From G965200765 sp965200765 (lineage in GTDB: Bacteria > Pseudomonadota > Gammaproteobacteria > Arenicellales > JAJDZL01), in contig OZ241380.1 in the NCBI GenBank assembly GCA_965200765.1, positions 682,001 through 746,000 of the forward strand: a stretch of 64,000 bases of DNA, written 5' to 3'. The position numbers and the translations under genes were made by a program. Of the stretch, positions 17,399 to 26,411 are shown in pieces (position 1 is the first letter of the stretch; each line of letters opens with the position of its first letter). Below the pieces are notes generated by a model. That model saw only the letters and a program-made list of their open reading frames with translations, was not told the DNA's origin and searched no databases.

Positions 17399-18847
17399 AT
17401 GCTGCGAACAGGACAGGACTACAAGGATTCATTGCAAGATGGTCGAGTAGTCTGGATGGACGGCGAACTTGTCAAGAATGTTGCCGAACACCCGGCTTTC
17501 AAACCCTTGGTAGACATTCGTGTACGTATTTACGATATGGCACTCAGTGAACAGTACAAAGATTTGCTGACCTACAAGGAAAATGGCGAACCCCACGCAG
17601 TATTGCAAAAACTTCCATACAAGAAAAAGGACTGGTATCGAAAGCGTACAGCCGTTGATGCGATTCTGAACGATATCGGTGGCGTGGTGACCCGGGTCGG
17701 CGATGAAACAGTTGGAGAGATGTGGTCGTTGTACGACGGCAGCGATGTGCTGTCTGAAATTGATCCGCGTTTTGCAGACAATATCAAGAACCACATTGAC
17801 CGGGTGTTGCACCACGATGTGTTTCATGTTTCTGCTAACACCGATCCGAAAGGCGACCGGTCCAAGCGCCCGCAAGACCAGGACCCGGACATGTTGCTTC
17901 ACGTTGTCAAGGAGACCGACGCTGGCATTGTCATTCGTGGCGCCAAATACGAAACTGCCTCGGCTTACGCCGATCAGGCGTTTGTGAAGCCGACAATTGC
18001 CAACTGGGGCGACCAGAAACTGTCCGACTACGCGGTCGGTGTCATTGCGCCGATGAATGCCAAGGGGATTACCCACATTTGCCGCACCGGATTTGCAAAA
18101 CGCGCACCGATCGAGGATTATCCGCTGGCCAATCGATTCGATGAAATTGATACATTGATGATTTTCGACAATGTTCTGATTCCGTGGGAGGACGTGCTTT
18201 TCTATCAGCACACTCGCGCCGCTACATTCATCCGCGCGACGTTGCATCGTTACAGTGCATACGCCTTCATACAACGGATTCAGAAAGTTGCCGATATGAT
18301 GATTGGCGTTGCCATGTTCAATGTCCGGCAAACCGGTCTGGACAAGCAGCAGGCAGTACGTGAAAAACTGGCGAAATTGGTTTGCTATCGGGAAGGTATC
18401 AATGCACACCTGACGGCCGCGATTGCATCGGCGAAGCGTAGCCCCAAAGGATTGCTGATGCCGAATCCGTCATTGCTGTACACCGGTCGGGTACTGGCTT
18501 GTACGCAACTGCCGCATATGATGCATATTGCCCGGGAATTGTGCGGCGGACAGATTTGCATTACACCGGATTCAAAGTCATTCGAAGCGGAAGAAATCAA
18601 GTATTGGCTTGAAAAATACTATTCGATCAACGAGGAATGGCAATACGACGACCGCCGCCGGTTGCTGGCTCTTGGACGTGATCTGCTGAACTCTGACTAT
18701 GCCGGCCACAAGCTGACATTTCAGTTGTTCGCACAATCGCCGCCATTTGCTCATCTGAATGCAGTATTCATGAACTTTGACTTTTCGGACCCAATGAGAT
18801 TTGTCAAGACGGCAGCGGGTCTTTCAGATAAAATTTCCATGAACTAA
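17399..18847 (+). CDS. HpaB/4-hydroxyphenylacetate 3-monooxygenase-type flavin enzyme
   Basis: 482 residues of the HpaB family, whose members use reduced flavin to hydroxylate aromatic or heteroaromatic rings (4-hydroxybutyryl-CoA dehydratase is a distant relative). Family features: LRTGQDYKDSLQDGR-VW at the start, PDMLLHVVKETDAGIVIRGAKYET in the middle, FDEIDTLMIFDNVLIPWEDVLFY, and a C-terminal helical part. The ATG has GGAG at the right distance. No flavin reductase (HpaC) lies nearby, so reduced flavin must come from elsewhere. First gene of a four-gene operon with RidA, an aminotransferase and an amine dehydrogenase; the substrate is unknown but probably a nitrogen compound. Confidence 0.83.
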   Translation: MLRTGQDYKDSLQDGRVVWMDGELVKNVAEHPAFKPLVDIRVRIYDMALSEQYKDLLTYKENGEPHAVLQKLPYKKKDWYRKRTAVDAILNDIGGVVTRVGDETVGEMWSLYDGSDVLSEIDPRFADNIKNHIDRVLHHDVFHVSANTDPKGDRSKRPQDQDPDMLLHVVKETDAGIVIRGAKYETASAYADQAFVKPTIANWGDQKLSDYAVGVIAPMNAKGITHICRTGFAKRAPIEDYPLANRFDEIDTLMIFDNVLIPWEDVLFYQHTRAATFIRATLHRYSAYAFIQRIQKVADMMIGVAMFNVRQTGLDKQQAVREKLAKLVCYREGINAHLTAAIASAKRSPKGLLMPNPSLLYTGRVLACTQLPHMMHIARELCGGQICITPDSKSFEAEEIKYWLEKYYSINEEWQYDDRRRLLALGRDLLNSDYAGHKLTFQLFAQSPPFAHLNAVFMNFDFSDPMRFVKTAAGLSDKISMN

Positions 18848-18866
18848 CAGTACGGAGTTGTGTGAT

Positions 18867-19286
18867 TTGACCGAGCACATTCGACTAAGAAAATTCAATA
18901 CCAAGGACACTTATCCGAATCAGGATCTGGACAACGATTTGTGCCAGGTTGTACGGGCTGGCAACATGGTGTTTGTCAGAGGACAAGTTGGCAGCGATTT
19001 TGAAGGAAATGTTGTTGGTGTCGGGGACCCGGCGGCGCAAGCCGACCAGGCAATGAAAAATGTCAAGCAATTGCTGGAAGAGGCCGGTGCCACGTTGAAC
19101 GACATTTGTAAAATCACAGTTTTCATTACTGACCGCGCCTACCGCGAACCGGTGTACCGATCGATCGGAAAATGGTTGAAAGGGGTATTTCCGGTATCGA
19201 CCGGCTTGATTGTTCAGGGACTGGCGCGGCCCGAATGGGTGATGGAAATTGAAGTTATTGCTGTAATTGCTCCTGACGAGCAGTAA
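18867..19286 (+). CDS. RidA/YjgF family enamine/imine deaminase
   Basis: 139 residues from TTG 18867 (MTEHIRLRKFNTKD). GGAG at 18854-18857 is correctly spaced for this TTG; another in-frame TTG at 18858 abuts that site and is unlikely. The RidA barrel includes VRAGNMVFVRGQVG, the trimer-interface pattern and a catalytic arginine in GLARPEWVMEIEVIAVI. RidA proteins hydrolyse reactive imines or enamines. Between a flavin enzyme and a PLP enzyme, both imine producers, this role fits well. The gap to the monooxygenase is 19 bases. Confidence 0.88.
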   Translation: MTEHIRLRKFNTKDTYPNQDLDNDLCQVVRAGNMVFVRGQVGSDFEGNVVGVGDPAAQADQAMKNVKQLLEEAGATLNDICKITVFITDRAYREPVYRSIGKWLKGVFPVSTGLIVQGLARPEWVMEIEVIAVIAPDEQ

Positions 19287-19311
19287 TCAAATCAATCATT
19301 GAGGAGTTGGG

Positions 19312-20715
19312 ATGGAATTGAGAAACACTTACGATACTGAAGATCTTTGGGAAAAGGATCGAGATCACTACATTCATCCATGGTCGGATTTTTCCGTTTT
19401 CCACGAAGAAGGCTCCCTGGTGGTGGCCGAAGCGGATGGCGTTCATGTTTACGACAGTGACGGCAAACAATATATTGATGGAATCGGGGGCTTGTGGTGC
19501 GTCAATATTGGCTATGGTTCGAGTGAGATGGCCGATGCCATTGCCGAACAGGTTCGCACAATTCCCTACTATTCGGTATTCAATCACATCACGACGCCGC
19601 CAGCTGCACAACTTGCCAGCAAGCTGGCTGAAATTGCGCCCGGACCGCTGAACCATGTGTTCTACGGTACCGGCGGTTCCATGGCAAATGACACTGCCGT
19701 GCGTATTATTCACCATTACAACAATTTGCGCGGCAAGCCGTCGAAGAAAAAAATCATCTCTCGCACCGATGCTTATCACGGTAGCACGTATTTGGCAATG
19801 GCACTGACTGGTGTTGAATTTGACCATACTGACTTCGATCATGCGCAAGGGTTGGTTCATTATTTATCTTCTCCAAATCCGTACCGCAAGCCGGAAGAGA
19901 TGAATGACGCGGAATTCTGTAATTTTCTGGTTGCCGAGCTGGAAGAAAAGATCAATGAACTGGGTGCTGACAATGTTGCCGCGTTCATCGCGGAACCGAT
20001 TATGGGTGCCGGTGGCGTGATTGTTCCGCCGGATGGCTATCACAAGCGCACGCTTGAAGTTTGCAGGCAATACGACGTACTGTATATTTCCGACGAAGTG
20101 GTAACCGGTTTTGGTCGTCTGGGGCACATGCTGGCATCCGAGCCGGTATTTGACCTCGTGCCGGATATGATTACCTGCGCCAAAGGCATTACCTCCGGCT
20201 ACCTGCCGTTGTCGGCAACGATGATTTCCGACGAAATTTACGATGTAATCAGTCAGCCAATGGAGGACGGCAGGTTGTTTACCCACGGATTTACTTATTC
20301 CGGGCATCCGGTTTGCTGTGCCGCCGCATTGAAGAATATTGAAATCATCGAACGCGACAAGATTTGCGAGCATGTGCAGTCTGTAGGCCCGTATTTCGAA
20401 GACCAGTTGAAGACTTTGACGGACTTGCCGATTGTTGGAGATGTTCGCGGCAAATGCTTTATGATGTGCGTCGAGAATGTAGCCAATGCTGAAACCAAGG
20501 AACTCTTTGATGAGTCCCTGGATATCGGTAAACGGATTGCCGTACATTGCCAAAAACGTGGTTTGATCATTCGGCCGCTGGCGCATCTCAATGTTCTGTC
20601 GCCGCCGTTGACTTTGACTCGTGAGCAGATTGACGAAATGGTGCGTATTCTGCGCAAGAGTATTGAAGCTACCATGGTTGATTTGGAGAAGGAAGGAATC
20701 AAGATCGCCGCGTAA
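19312..20715 (+). CDS. Class III (omega) aminotransferase
   Basis: 467 residues of the PLP-dependent class III fold. The start HPWSDFSVFHEEGS is typical of the omega-amino acid/diamine-pyruvate branch; the phosphate-binding GTGGS is at 119-123, the cofactor aspartate is D261 in SDEVVTGFGR, and the Schiff-base lysine is K291 in CAKGITSGYLPL. It moves a terminal amino group to a keto acid; candidates are diamines, beta-alanine or taurine-like compounds. GAGGAG precedes the ATG. Operonic with RidA (25-base gap) and the amine dehydrogenase. Confidence 0.92.
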   Translation: MELRNTYDTEDLWEKDRDHYIHPWSDFSVFHEEGSLVVAEADGVHVYDSDGKQYIDGIGGLWCVNIGYGSSEMADAIAEQVRTIPYYSVFNHITTPPAAQLASKLAEIAPGPLNHVFYGTGGSMANDTAVRIIHHYNNLRGKPSKKKIISRTDAYHGSTYLAMALTGVEFDHTDFDHAQGLVHYLSSPNPYRKPEEMNDAEFCNFLVAELEEKINELGADNVAAFIAEPIMGAGGVIVPPDGYHKRTLEVCRQYDVLYISDEVVTGFGRLGHMLASEPVFDLVPDMITCAKGITSGYLPLSATMISDEIYDVISQPMEDGRLFTHGFTYSGHPVCCAAALKNIEIIERDKICEHVQSVGPYFEDQLKTLTDLPIVGDVRGKCFMMCVENVANAETKELFDESLDIGKRIAVHCQKRGLIIRPLAHLNVLSPPLTLTREQIDEMVRILRKSIEATMVDLEKEGIKIAA

Positions 20716-20771
20716 ATTCAGACCAGCGGTGGCGAATTTCTCACTTGGTTGAACCCACCAAGGTTTCTTGC

Positions 20772-22841
20772 GTGTCACGCGATCCGCGTTACGACATTCT
20801 GTTCGAACCCGTTCAAATCGGGCCGGTCACCGCGCGTAATCGTTTTTATCAGGTGCCACATTGCAGTGGCATGGGACATGCTCGACCCAATTCGGCTGCT
20901 GCCATGCGCGGTGTCAAGGCCGAAGGGGGCTGGGCAGTAGTTTCCACGGAAGAATGCGACATTCATCATACGTCGGACATTTCGCCGTATACGGAACTTC
21001 GACTATGGGATGACTCTGATATCCCCATGCATGCCAAAATGGTCGAGGCAGTTCACGAGCATGGCGCACTGGCAGCAATTGAACTGTCACATGGCGGGCG
21101 TGAAGCCTCCAATTTTCTGACTCGTGCGGATAGCCTTGCACCGTCAGCTGGACCGGCACCGGGATACGATCCGATTCATGCTCGCGCGATGACCAAAAAG
21201 GACATTCGCGATGTGCTGGAAATCTACCGGGTGTCAGCGTTGCGCGCACAGCGCGCAGGTTTTGATATTGTCTATGTTTACTGTGCTCATGCACTGGCCC
21301 TGCCGACCCAGTTTCTGGCGCGTCGATTCAATCATCGAACCGACGAATACGGCGGTTCACTGCAGAACCGGGTGCGGTTCCTGAAAGAAGTCATCGAAAC
21401 AACCAAGAATGCTGTAGGAGAACACTGTGCCGTTGCGCTTCGATTTTCGATTGAAGAACTGATGGGAGAGGATGGCCTTCAATACGACGGGGAGGGCATC
21501 GAAGTGATTGAGATGCTCGCTGAATTGCCGGATTTGTGGGATGTAAACGTGAGTGACTGGGACAATGATTCAGCAACTTCCAGATTTGAGCCGGAAGGCT
21601 ATCAGGAGAAGTTTATTCGCGCAGTGAAGAGTGTCACGACCAAGCCCGTGGTGGGAGTTGGTCGGTTTACATCGCCGGATGAAATGGTTTCTCAAATCAA
21701 ACGCGGTGTGCTGGATATGATTGGTGCGGCGCGGCCTTCTATCGCCGACCCGTTTCTGCCCAAGAAGATTGAAGAAGGTCGGGTGAACGAAATTCGAGAA
21801 TGCATCGGTTGCAACATCTGTGTGACGGGCGACTATACAGTGACACCGTCCCGGTGCACCCAAAATCCGACATTTGGTGAAGAATGGCGCCGCGGTTGGC
21901 ACCCGGAGCGTTTCGACTCGGCGGATTCTGGTGATAAATTTCTGATCGTTGGTGCCGGACCGGCCGGACTTGAATGTGCTGTGTCGCTTGGCAAAAGAGG
22001 TTGCGCAGTGACATTGGTTGACGCGCATCGCGAACTTGGCGGTCGGGTAGTCAGAGAAAGCCGATTGCCGGGCTTGTCCGCTTGGATTCGGGTGCGCGAC
22101 TATCGACAGGAACAATTGTCGCGTTTGTCAAATGTTGAAGTGTATCCGGCCAGCAAAATGGCGGTTGATGATATTCTGGAAGTCGGTGCTGACCGGGTCA
22201 TCATGGCAACCGGTTCATCTTGGCGACGAGATGGTTCAGGTCGCAATCACAACACTTCGATTCCGATTGACAGTTCTGTCTCCGTGTGGACCCCGGATGA
22301 TTTTTCCAGTGTTTCCGAACTGACAGGCAATGTACTGATCTACGACGATGATCATTTCTACATGGGCGGGGTGTTGGCCGAGTTGATTTGTGCTGGAGGT
22401 GCAAAAACAACGATTGCGACACCTGCACCGCTGGTGTCTCATTGGACCCAATTTACGTTGGAGCAATGGCGTATACAGTCCCGATTGCTGAAGCAGGGTG
22501 TGTCAATCCACACAAATGTTAGTCTGGATTCAATCGGTGATAACCGTGCAGGACTGAGTTGTGTCTTTTCAGACCAAATTGAGGAAGTTTCCGTAGATCA
22601 CGTTGTTTTGGTGACTGCCAGGAATCCTGACGATCAACTGTATTGGCAGTTGAAATCTTTATCGGGGCAATGCGAGGATGCCGGTATCCGGTTCATTGAA
22701 AGGATTGGCGATTGTCTGGTTCCCGGTACCATCGCTGCGGCCGTATATTCCGGACACAAATGGGCGCGTGAACTAGGCGAGTCGCAACTGGAACCCAACA
22801 CGCCGTTTCGGCGGGAAATGGTTTCAATGGTTCAGGACTGA
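20772..22841 (+). CDS. Amine dehydrogenase of the trimethylamine/histamine dehydrogenase family
   Basis: 689 residues from GTG 20772 (MSRDPRYDILFEPVQIGP), which aligns with the trimethylamine dehydrogenase N-terminus; AAGG lies upstream. An in-frame TTG at 20745 is the alternative. Domains: an FMN-binding TIM barrel (1-340) with the flavin-linking cysteine C31 in QVPHC and H173 in the active site; a [4Fe-4S] site C344, C347, C350, C362; and an ADP-binding domain from about 390 (GAGPAG). Of the aromatic bowl of trimethylamine dehydrogenase only W263 is kept; the Tyr60 position is E61 and the Trp355 position is D354, close to the Gln/Trp/Asp set recalled for histamine dehydrogenase. It therefore probably oxidises a primary or multiply charged amine. 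It ends 10 bases inside the convergent HAD gene. Confidence 0.87.
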   Translation: MSRDPRYDILFEPVQIGPVTARNRFYQVPHCSGMGHARPNSAAAMRGVKAEGGWAVVSTEECDIHHTSDISPYTELRLWDDSDIPMHAKMVEAVHEHGALAAIELSHGGREASNFLTRADSLAPSAGPAPGYDPIHARAMTKKDIRDVLEIYRVSALRAQRAGFDIVYVYCAHALALPTQFLARRFNHRTDEYGGSLQNRVRFLKEVIETTKNAVGEHCAVALRFSIEELMGEDGLQYDGEGIEVIEMLAELPDLWDVNVSDWDNDSATSRFEPEGYQEKFIRAVKSVTTKPVVGVGRFTSPDEMVSQIKRGVLDMIGAARPSIADPFLPKKIEEGRVNEIRECIGCNICVTGDYTVTPSRCTQNPTFGEEWRRGWHPERFDSADSGDKFLIVGAGPAGLECAVSLGKRGCAVTLVDAHRELGGRVVRESRLPGLSAWIRVRDYRQEQLSRLSNVEVYPASKMAVDDILEVGADRVIMATGSSWRRDGSGRNHNTSIPIDSSVSVWTPDDFSSVSELTGNVLIYDDDHFYMGGVLAELICAGGAKTTIATPAPLVSHWTQFTLEQWRIQSRLLKQGVSIHTNVSLDSIGDNRAGLSCVFSDQIEEVSVDHVVLVTARNPDDQLYWQLKSLSGQCEDAGIRFIERIGDCLVPGTIAAAVYSGHKWARELGESQLEPNTPFRREMVSMVQD

Positions 22842-23560
22842 ACTTCTTCGGAATGCGCCTGCACCATGGCTTCCAGAGATACGAATCGAAATTCAGTCGT
22901 TATTTCCTGATTGACAACCGGGGTGGCACCTGAACCTTTTTGTTCGCTTCGTCGATCTATCCAGCACCGTACAAGTCCAATTTCGGTCGCCGGCACCATA
23001 TCATGGTGAAGGCTTTGTGCCGTGTGCAGTGTTTCATTTTGCGAAATCCCCATGGTTTGCAGTTTTTCCAGCATGTAGTGAAAATTCTTCAGCGAAGGCT
23101 TGTAACTGCCAATGTCTTCAGCGGTGTAAATCGCATCGAATACGACATCCAGTTTTTTGTTGCTCTCGGCAAACGAACGATTGTCGACATTCGACAGGAC
23201 CACTAATTTGTAGTGCTTTTTCAGGTATTGCAAACAGGTTGCAGAGTCGGCAAAAGCAGGCCAAGTACCAACTGCGTTCATGGACTGGGTGCGCATTGCC
23301 TCTGTGATTTCCACGCCCAGATTGCCGACCATCTTGAGAAGGGTTTCAGATACAAGTTTAGAATATTTCATGCCGGGACTGTCCGCTTGCAACACTTTTT
23401 CGATGCTGGAGTATTCCACCAGCAATTCATTGCGGTCTGGAGTTTCAACAGTTGCCGGCATCAAAGATGTGAATGAATCCACGATGCCGGATTCCCAGTC
23501 AATCAGTGTTCCATAACAGTCGAATGTCAGTGTCGTAAAATCAGAAAGTTTCAACTTCAT
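22832..23560 (-). CDS. Type II haloacid dehalogenase-like HAD hydrolase
   Basis: 242 residues with the HAD nucleophile D14 in TFDCYGTLIDWESG, then LSNVDN and YKPSLKNF. The last motif reads AQSLHHDM, with an aspartate and two histidines in place of the usual DD pair. Same branch as the HAD at 12077 but clearly different in sequence. It converges on the amine dehydrogenase with a 10-base overlap, so its expression may affect that operon's end. ATG 23560 has GGAGAT upstream. Substrate unknown. Confidence 0.85.
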   Translation of the reverse strand: MKLKLSDFTTLTFDCYGTLIDWESGIVDSFTSLMPATVETPDRNELLVEYSSIEKVLQADSPGMKYSKLVSETLLKMVGNLGVEITEAMRTQSMNAVGTWPAFADSATCLQYLKKHYKLVVLSNVDNRSFAESNKKLDVVFDAIYTAEDIGSYKPSLKNFHYMLEKLQTMGISQNETLHTAQSLHHDMVPATEIGLVRCWIDRRSEQKGSGATPVVNQEITTEFRFVSLEAMVQAHSEEVQS

Positions 23561-23926
23561 CTCCTTGGTTCAAATTTTCAATAGTCAGTTGCCTGGCTGG
23601 ACTGCTTGCACTCCAATGCGTCAAGTCGTTTACGCTGTTTGTCGGCATCTTATTCTACCAACTGCACAAGCCCTGACTTGAATTGTGTTGCATGACAAGT
23701 GCGATTTTCACCCGAAAAATTTACGAATTCAGTTGATTTTGCTTGAATCTGTTAGAGAAATTTCAAGCAGGGCGTGTATAATTGTACGCCTTGTTTTGAA
23801 CATAATTGTATCTTTACCAAAATTTACTCTTCCAGTCGGTGTAGCCATTTCGTTCATAGCGAGCTCACCGGCTGCTTTATCAGGAGAGAGACAGTTTCAG
23901 TGAATATTAGGGGATTGCGAACACTT
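23561..23926. other. Intergenic region with tRNA-Leu promoter candidate
   Basis: 366 bases between the divergent HAD gene and tRNA-Leu. A TATAAT at 23777-23782 preceded by GTG gives a good -10 about 145 bases before the tRNA, but the -35 is weak. A short open frame at 23685-23903 has no recognisable protein character and I do not call it. Confidence 0.4.
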
Positions 23927-24011
23927 GCGAAAGTGGCGGAAATGGCAGACGCGCTGGTTTTAGGTGCCAGTGGGGTAACCCGTGGGAGTTCGAATCTCCC
24001 CTTTCGCACCA
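23927..24011 (+). tRNA. tRNA-Leu (TAG)
   Basis: Class II tRNA of 85 bases. Acceptor GCGAAAG pairs with CTTTCGC; the anticodon loop TTTAGGT gives TAG; a long variable arm (TGGGGTAACCCGT) is present; T-arm GAGTTCGAATCTC; CCA encoded at 24009-24011. It lies directly upstream of tig, a common gammaproteobacterial neighbour. Confidence 0.96.
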
Positions 24012-24302
24012 CGACCAAGAAGCACTAGATGGATGAAATCCGGATTTTCGAGGAAAAATTCAGCTTGATGTGTAATTTGATGGTTGTGCCTATACCCAAG
24101 GGTGAAGTTGCACCGCGTCCGAAGAAATTGGCTATGGCCGGAGAATGTCTTGCAAGCCGCGAGATTGATCAAGCGTCAGAGCAAGCTGAATTTCCACGGA
24201 ATGCGATGCGTACTTTGTCAGACTTGATGCCGAGTGTAGCAGCAGTATTCGCGCGAAGTCAGTGTACTGGAGTATTTTGCAACCATAAATTGCTGGCCTG
24301 AC

Positions 24303-25736
24303 ATGGATATACAGATTCAAGAGTTGGATTCTAGTGGTCGCTTGTTGACGGTTGCGCTACCTGATGAAGAGGTGCAGGGCGAAGTCGTTGAGCGGCTGAA
24401 AAAAATGTGCAGAACTGTCACAATTCCCGGATTCAGAAAAGGCCGTACGCCGTTCAAGGTTGTTGAGTCACGATTCAGGGAGTCAGTATTTCGAAACGTG
24501 CTAACTGACTTTGCACGCGATAGTGCTGATTCTTACATGGAAGAAAATTCAATTAGACCCGTGTACGGCCCAGTCGTGCAAGACTACTCTCAAGAGCAAA
24601 GCATGCATAAATTCGAATTGTTCTTTGAAGTCCTTCCAAAGTTGAGTCAATGGAGCATTGCGGGTCAAGAAATCATTGAGCCAAAGGTGGAGCTTACGGA
24701 TGCAGATGTTCTTGAAGAAATTGAAATTTGGAGAAAGGAAAATCGTAAATGGGTTGTTGTGGACCGCAGTGCCAAGCAAGCGGACCGGGTAACTGTGGAT
24801 GTTACAACGAAAATCAACGATGAAGTCGTCGACGATGGCAGACAGAAGAATCTGAAGATTGCGATTCCATCCAACGAGGAGGACGAATTCGAAGATGACA
24901 CTGACCTTGGCGTTGGCGAGCTCGATTCTGCATTGATTGGAAAGGCTTGTACCGGACTAAAAGCAGGGGATGAAGTAACAGTGCCAGCGGGCCTGGAGGA
25001 CGCGAAAGAAGGATCCGACCCGTCAACCTATACTATCAAAGTCCATTCGGTCGAAGAAGCAACGAATGAATTTACGGACAATTTTTTGAAGTTGCTGGGG
25101 GTGCAGAGTGAAGCAGAAGAAAATTTTCTTTCCCATGCGCGCAAGTTGCTGGAGCAGGACTTTCGAAACATAGCGGAGGAAGCACTGAAACGTCAAGTAG
25201 TTGAAATCTTGCTTGATCGCAACAATTTTGTCGCACCAAGAAGCCTGATAGAGGCCCAAGTCAGGCACCAAACTAAAGAGATGGGATATTCGGTAGAAGA
25301 ATTCGAAGAATCCGGCATGGATTTGATGAAGACGGAAGTTGGTCAATTCATCCGCAGGTACATAGAGAAACAAATTGTGGATGATTTGGTCAATATCGAA
25401 TTGCTGAGTAAAAATACGAATCTCATTGATTCATCGGATGAAGCATTTCAGGCCCATACTCAAGAACTGGTGTCATTGTCCCCGACTCCCGAAGAAACAA
25501 AGAAGAGTATTGAAGAGAATTCTGACAAATACAAGACCGAGTTTGGAATAATGCAGGTCATTCGCGGCCTGGCGAGTGAAGGTGACTACGAGGTTCGAAG
25601 CATGACAAAGCAGGAATTCGATGAATGGGTACATCGTTTGAATCACAGCGAACCCGGTGAAGAAGAACAACAGGAAGATGAAGCGACAACAGAAAAATTG
25701 ATTGTCGATTCTTCCGGACAACCGATTCGGGAATAG
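24303..25736 (+). CDS. tig: Trigger factor, ribosome-associated chaperone
   Basis: 477 residues, slightly longer than the usual 430-450. The ribosome-binding tail has GFRKGRTPFKVVESRF at about 40-55 in place of the canonical GFRPGKVP. A peptidyl-prolyl isomerase domain (about 150-245) and a helical chaperone arm follow, with a very acidic C-terminal tail. It binds the ribosome exit and shields new chains. The 291 bases from tRNA-Leu contain an open frame (24029-24301) that I regard as chance. Downstream are clpP and clpX, the classic order. Confidence 0.92.
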   Translation: MDIQIQELDSSGRLLTVALPDEEVQGEVVERLKKMCRTVTIPGFRKGRTPFKVVESRFRESVFRNVLTDFARDSADSYMEENSIRPVYGPVVQDYSQEQSMHKFELFFEVLPKLSQWSIAGQEIIEPKVELTDADVLEEIEIWRKENRKWVVVDRSAKQADRVTVDVTTKINDEVVDDGRQKNLKIAIPSNEEDEFEDDTDLGVGELDSALIGKACTGLKAGDEVTVPAGLEDAKEGSDPSTYTIKVHSVEEATNEFTDNFLKLLGVQSEAEENFLSHARKLLEQDFRNIAEEALKRQVVEILLDRNNFVAPRSLIEAQVRHQTKEMGYSVEEFEESGMDLMKTEVGQFIRRYIEKQIVDDLVNIELLSKNTNLIDSSDEAFQAHTQELVSLSPTPEETKKSIEENSDKYKTEFGIMQVIRGLASEGDYEVRSMTKQEFDEWVHRLNHSEPGEEEQQEDEATTEKLIVDSSGQPIRE

Positions 25737-25766
25737 GTTATTTTCAAATGAATCCAGTGGAAACGA

Positions 25767-26381
25767 ATGAATAATAGTACTGCAAGTGTAGAATCTGTCG
25801 GCTTGGTGCCCATGGTGGTGGAAACCACGGGACGCGGCGAGCGTGCCTACGACATCTATTCCAGGTTGCTCAAGGAGCGCGTGGTGTTTTTGGTGGGCCC
25901 GATTCAAGACCAGATGGCGAATTTGGTCGTGGCGCAGTTGCTGTTCCTGGAGTCGGAAAGTGCCGAAAAAGACATAAATCTGTATATCAACAGTCCGGGT
26001 GGCGCAGTTGATGCCGGGTTGGCAATTTACGATACGATGCAATTTGTCAAGCCTGATGTGAGTACTGTCTGTATTGGTCAGGCAGCTAGCATGGGTGCGG
26101 TGGTTTTGGCCGGTGGTGCAGCGGGCAAGCGTTTTGCCTTGCCTCATGCGCGTATCATGATTCACCAGCCGATCGGCGGTTTTAAGGGCCAAGCTGCCGA
26201 TATTGATATTCAGGCAAAGGAAATTTTGCGCTTGCGCGAGAAGCTGAACCGAATTATGGTGAAGCACACCGGCAAGTCAACAAAAATGATTGAGCGCGAT
26301 ACGGACCGCGACAAATTCATGGACAGCGGCGACGCAGTCAAATATGGAATTATCGACTCTGTAATTGAAAATCGGAGTTAA
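25767..26381 (+). CDS. clpP: ATP-dependent Clp protease proteolytic subunit
   Basis: 204 residues. The catalytic triad serine lies in GQAASMGAVVLAGG and histidine in ALPHARIMIHQP; an aspartate follows in RDTDRDKFM. VPMVVETTGRGERAYDIYSRLLKERVVFL is the standard N-terminal region. It forms the 14-mer chamber driven by ClpX. The 30-base gaps to tig and clpX suggest co-transcription. Confidence 0.97.
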   Translation: MNNSTASVESVGLVPMVVETTGRGERAYDIYSRLLKERVVFLVGPIQDQMANLVVAQLLFLESESAEKDINLYINSPGGAVDAGLAIYDTMQFVKPDVSTVCIGQAASMGAVVLAGGAAGKRFALPHARIMIHQPIGGFKGQAADIDIQAKEILRLREKLNRIMVKHTGKSTKMIERDTDRDKFMDSGDAVKYGIIDSVIENRS

Positions 26382-26411
26382 CTTTAATCGTTGATCAAGA
26401 GTGGTTGAAAC

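Noticed and set aside
17429..18409. 326-codon open frame on the minus strand across the HpaB-like gene
   Set aside because: It is antisense to a well-supported gene with clear family motifs; its translation has no family character.
19864..20778. 304-codon open frame on the minus strand across the aminotransferase
   Set aside because: Antisense shadow of a gene with all class III aminotransferase motifs; no recognisable protein.
23685..23903. 72-codon open frame upstream of tRNA-Leu
   Set aside because: No ribosome site or family; it overlaps the likely tRNA promoter.
24029..24301. 90-codon open frame between tRNA-Leu and tig
   Set aside because: No family resemblance, no ribosome site, and it fills what should be the tig leader; probably chance.
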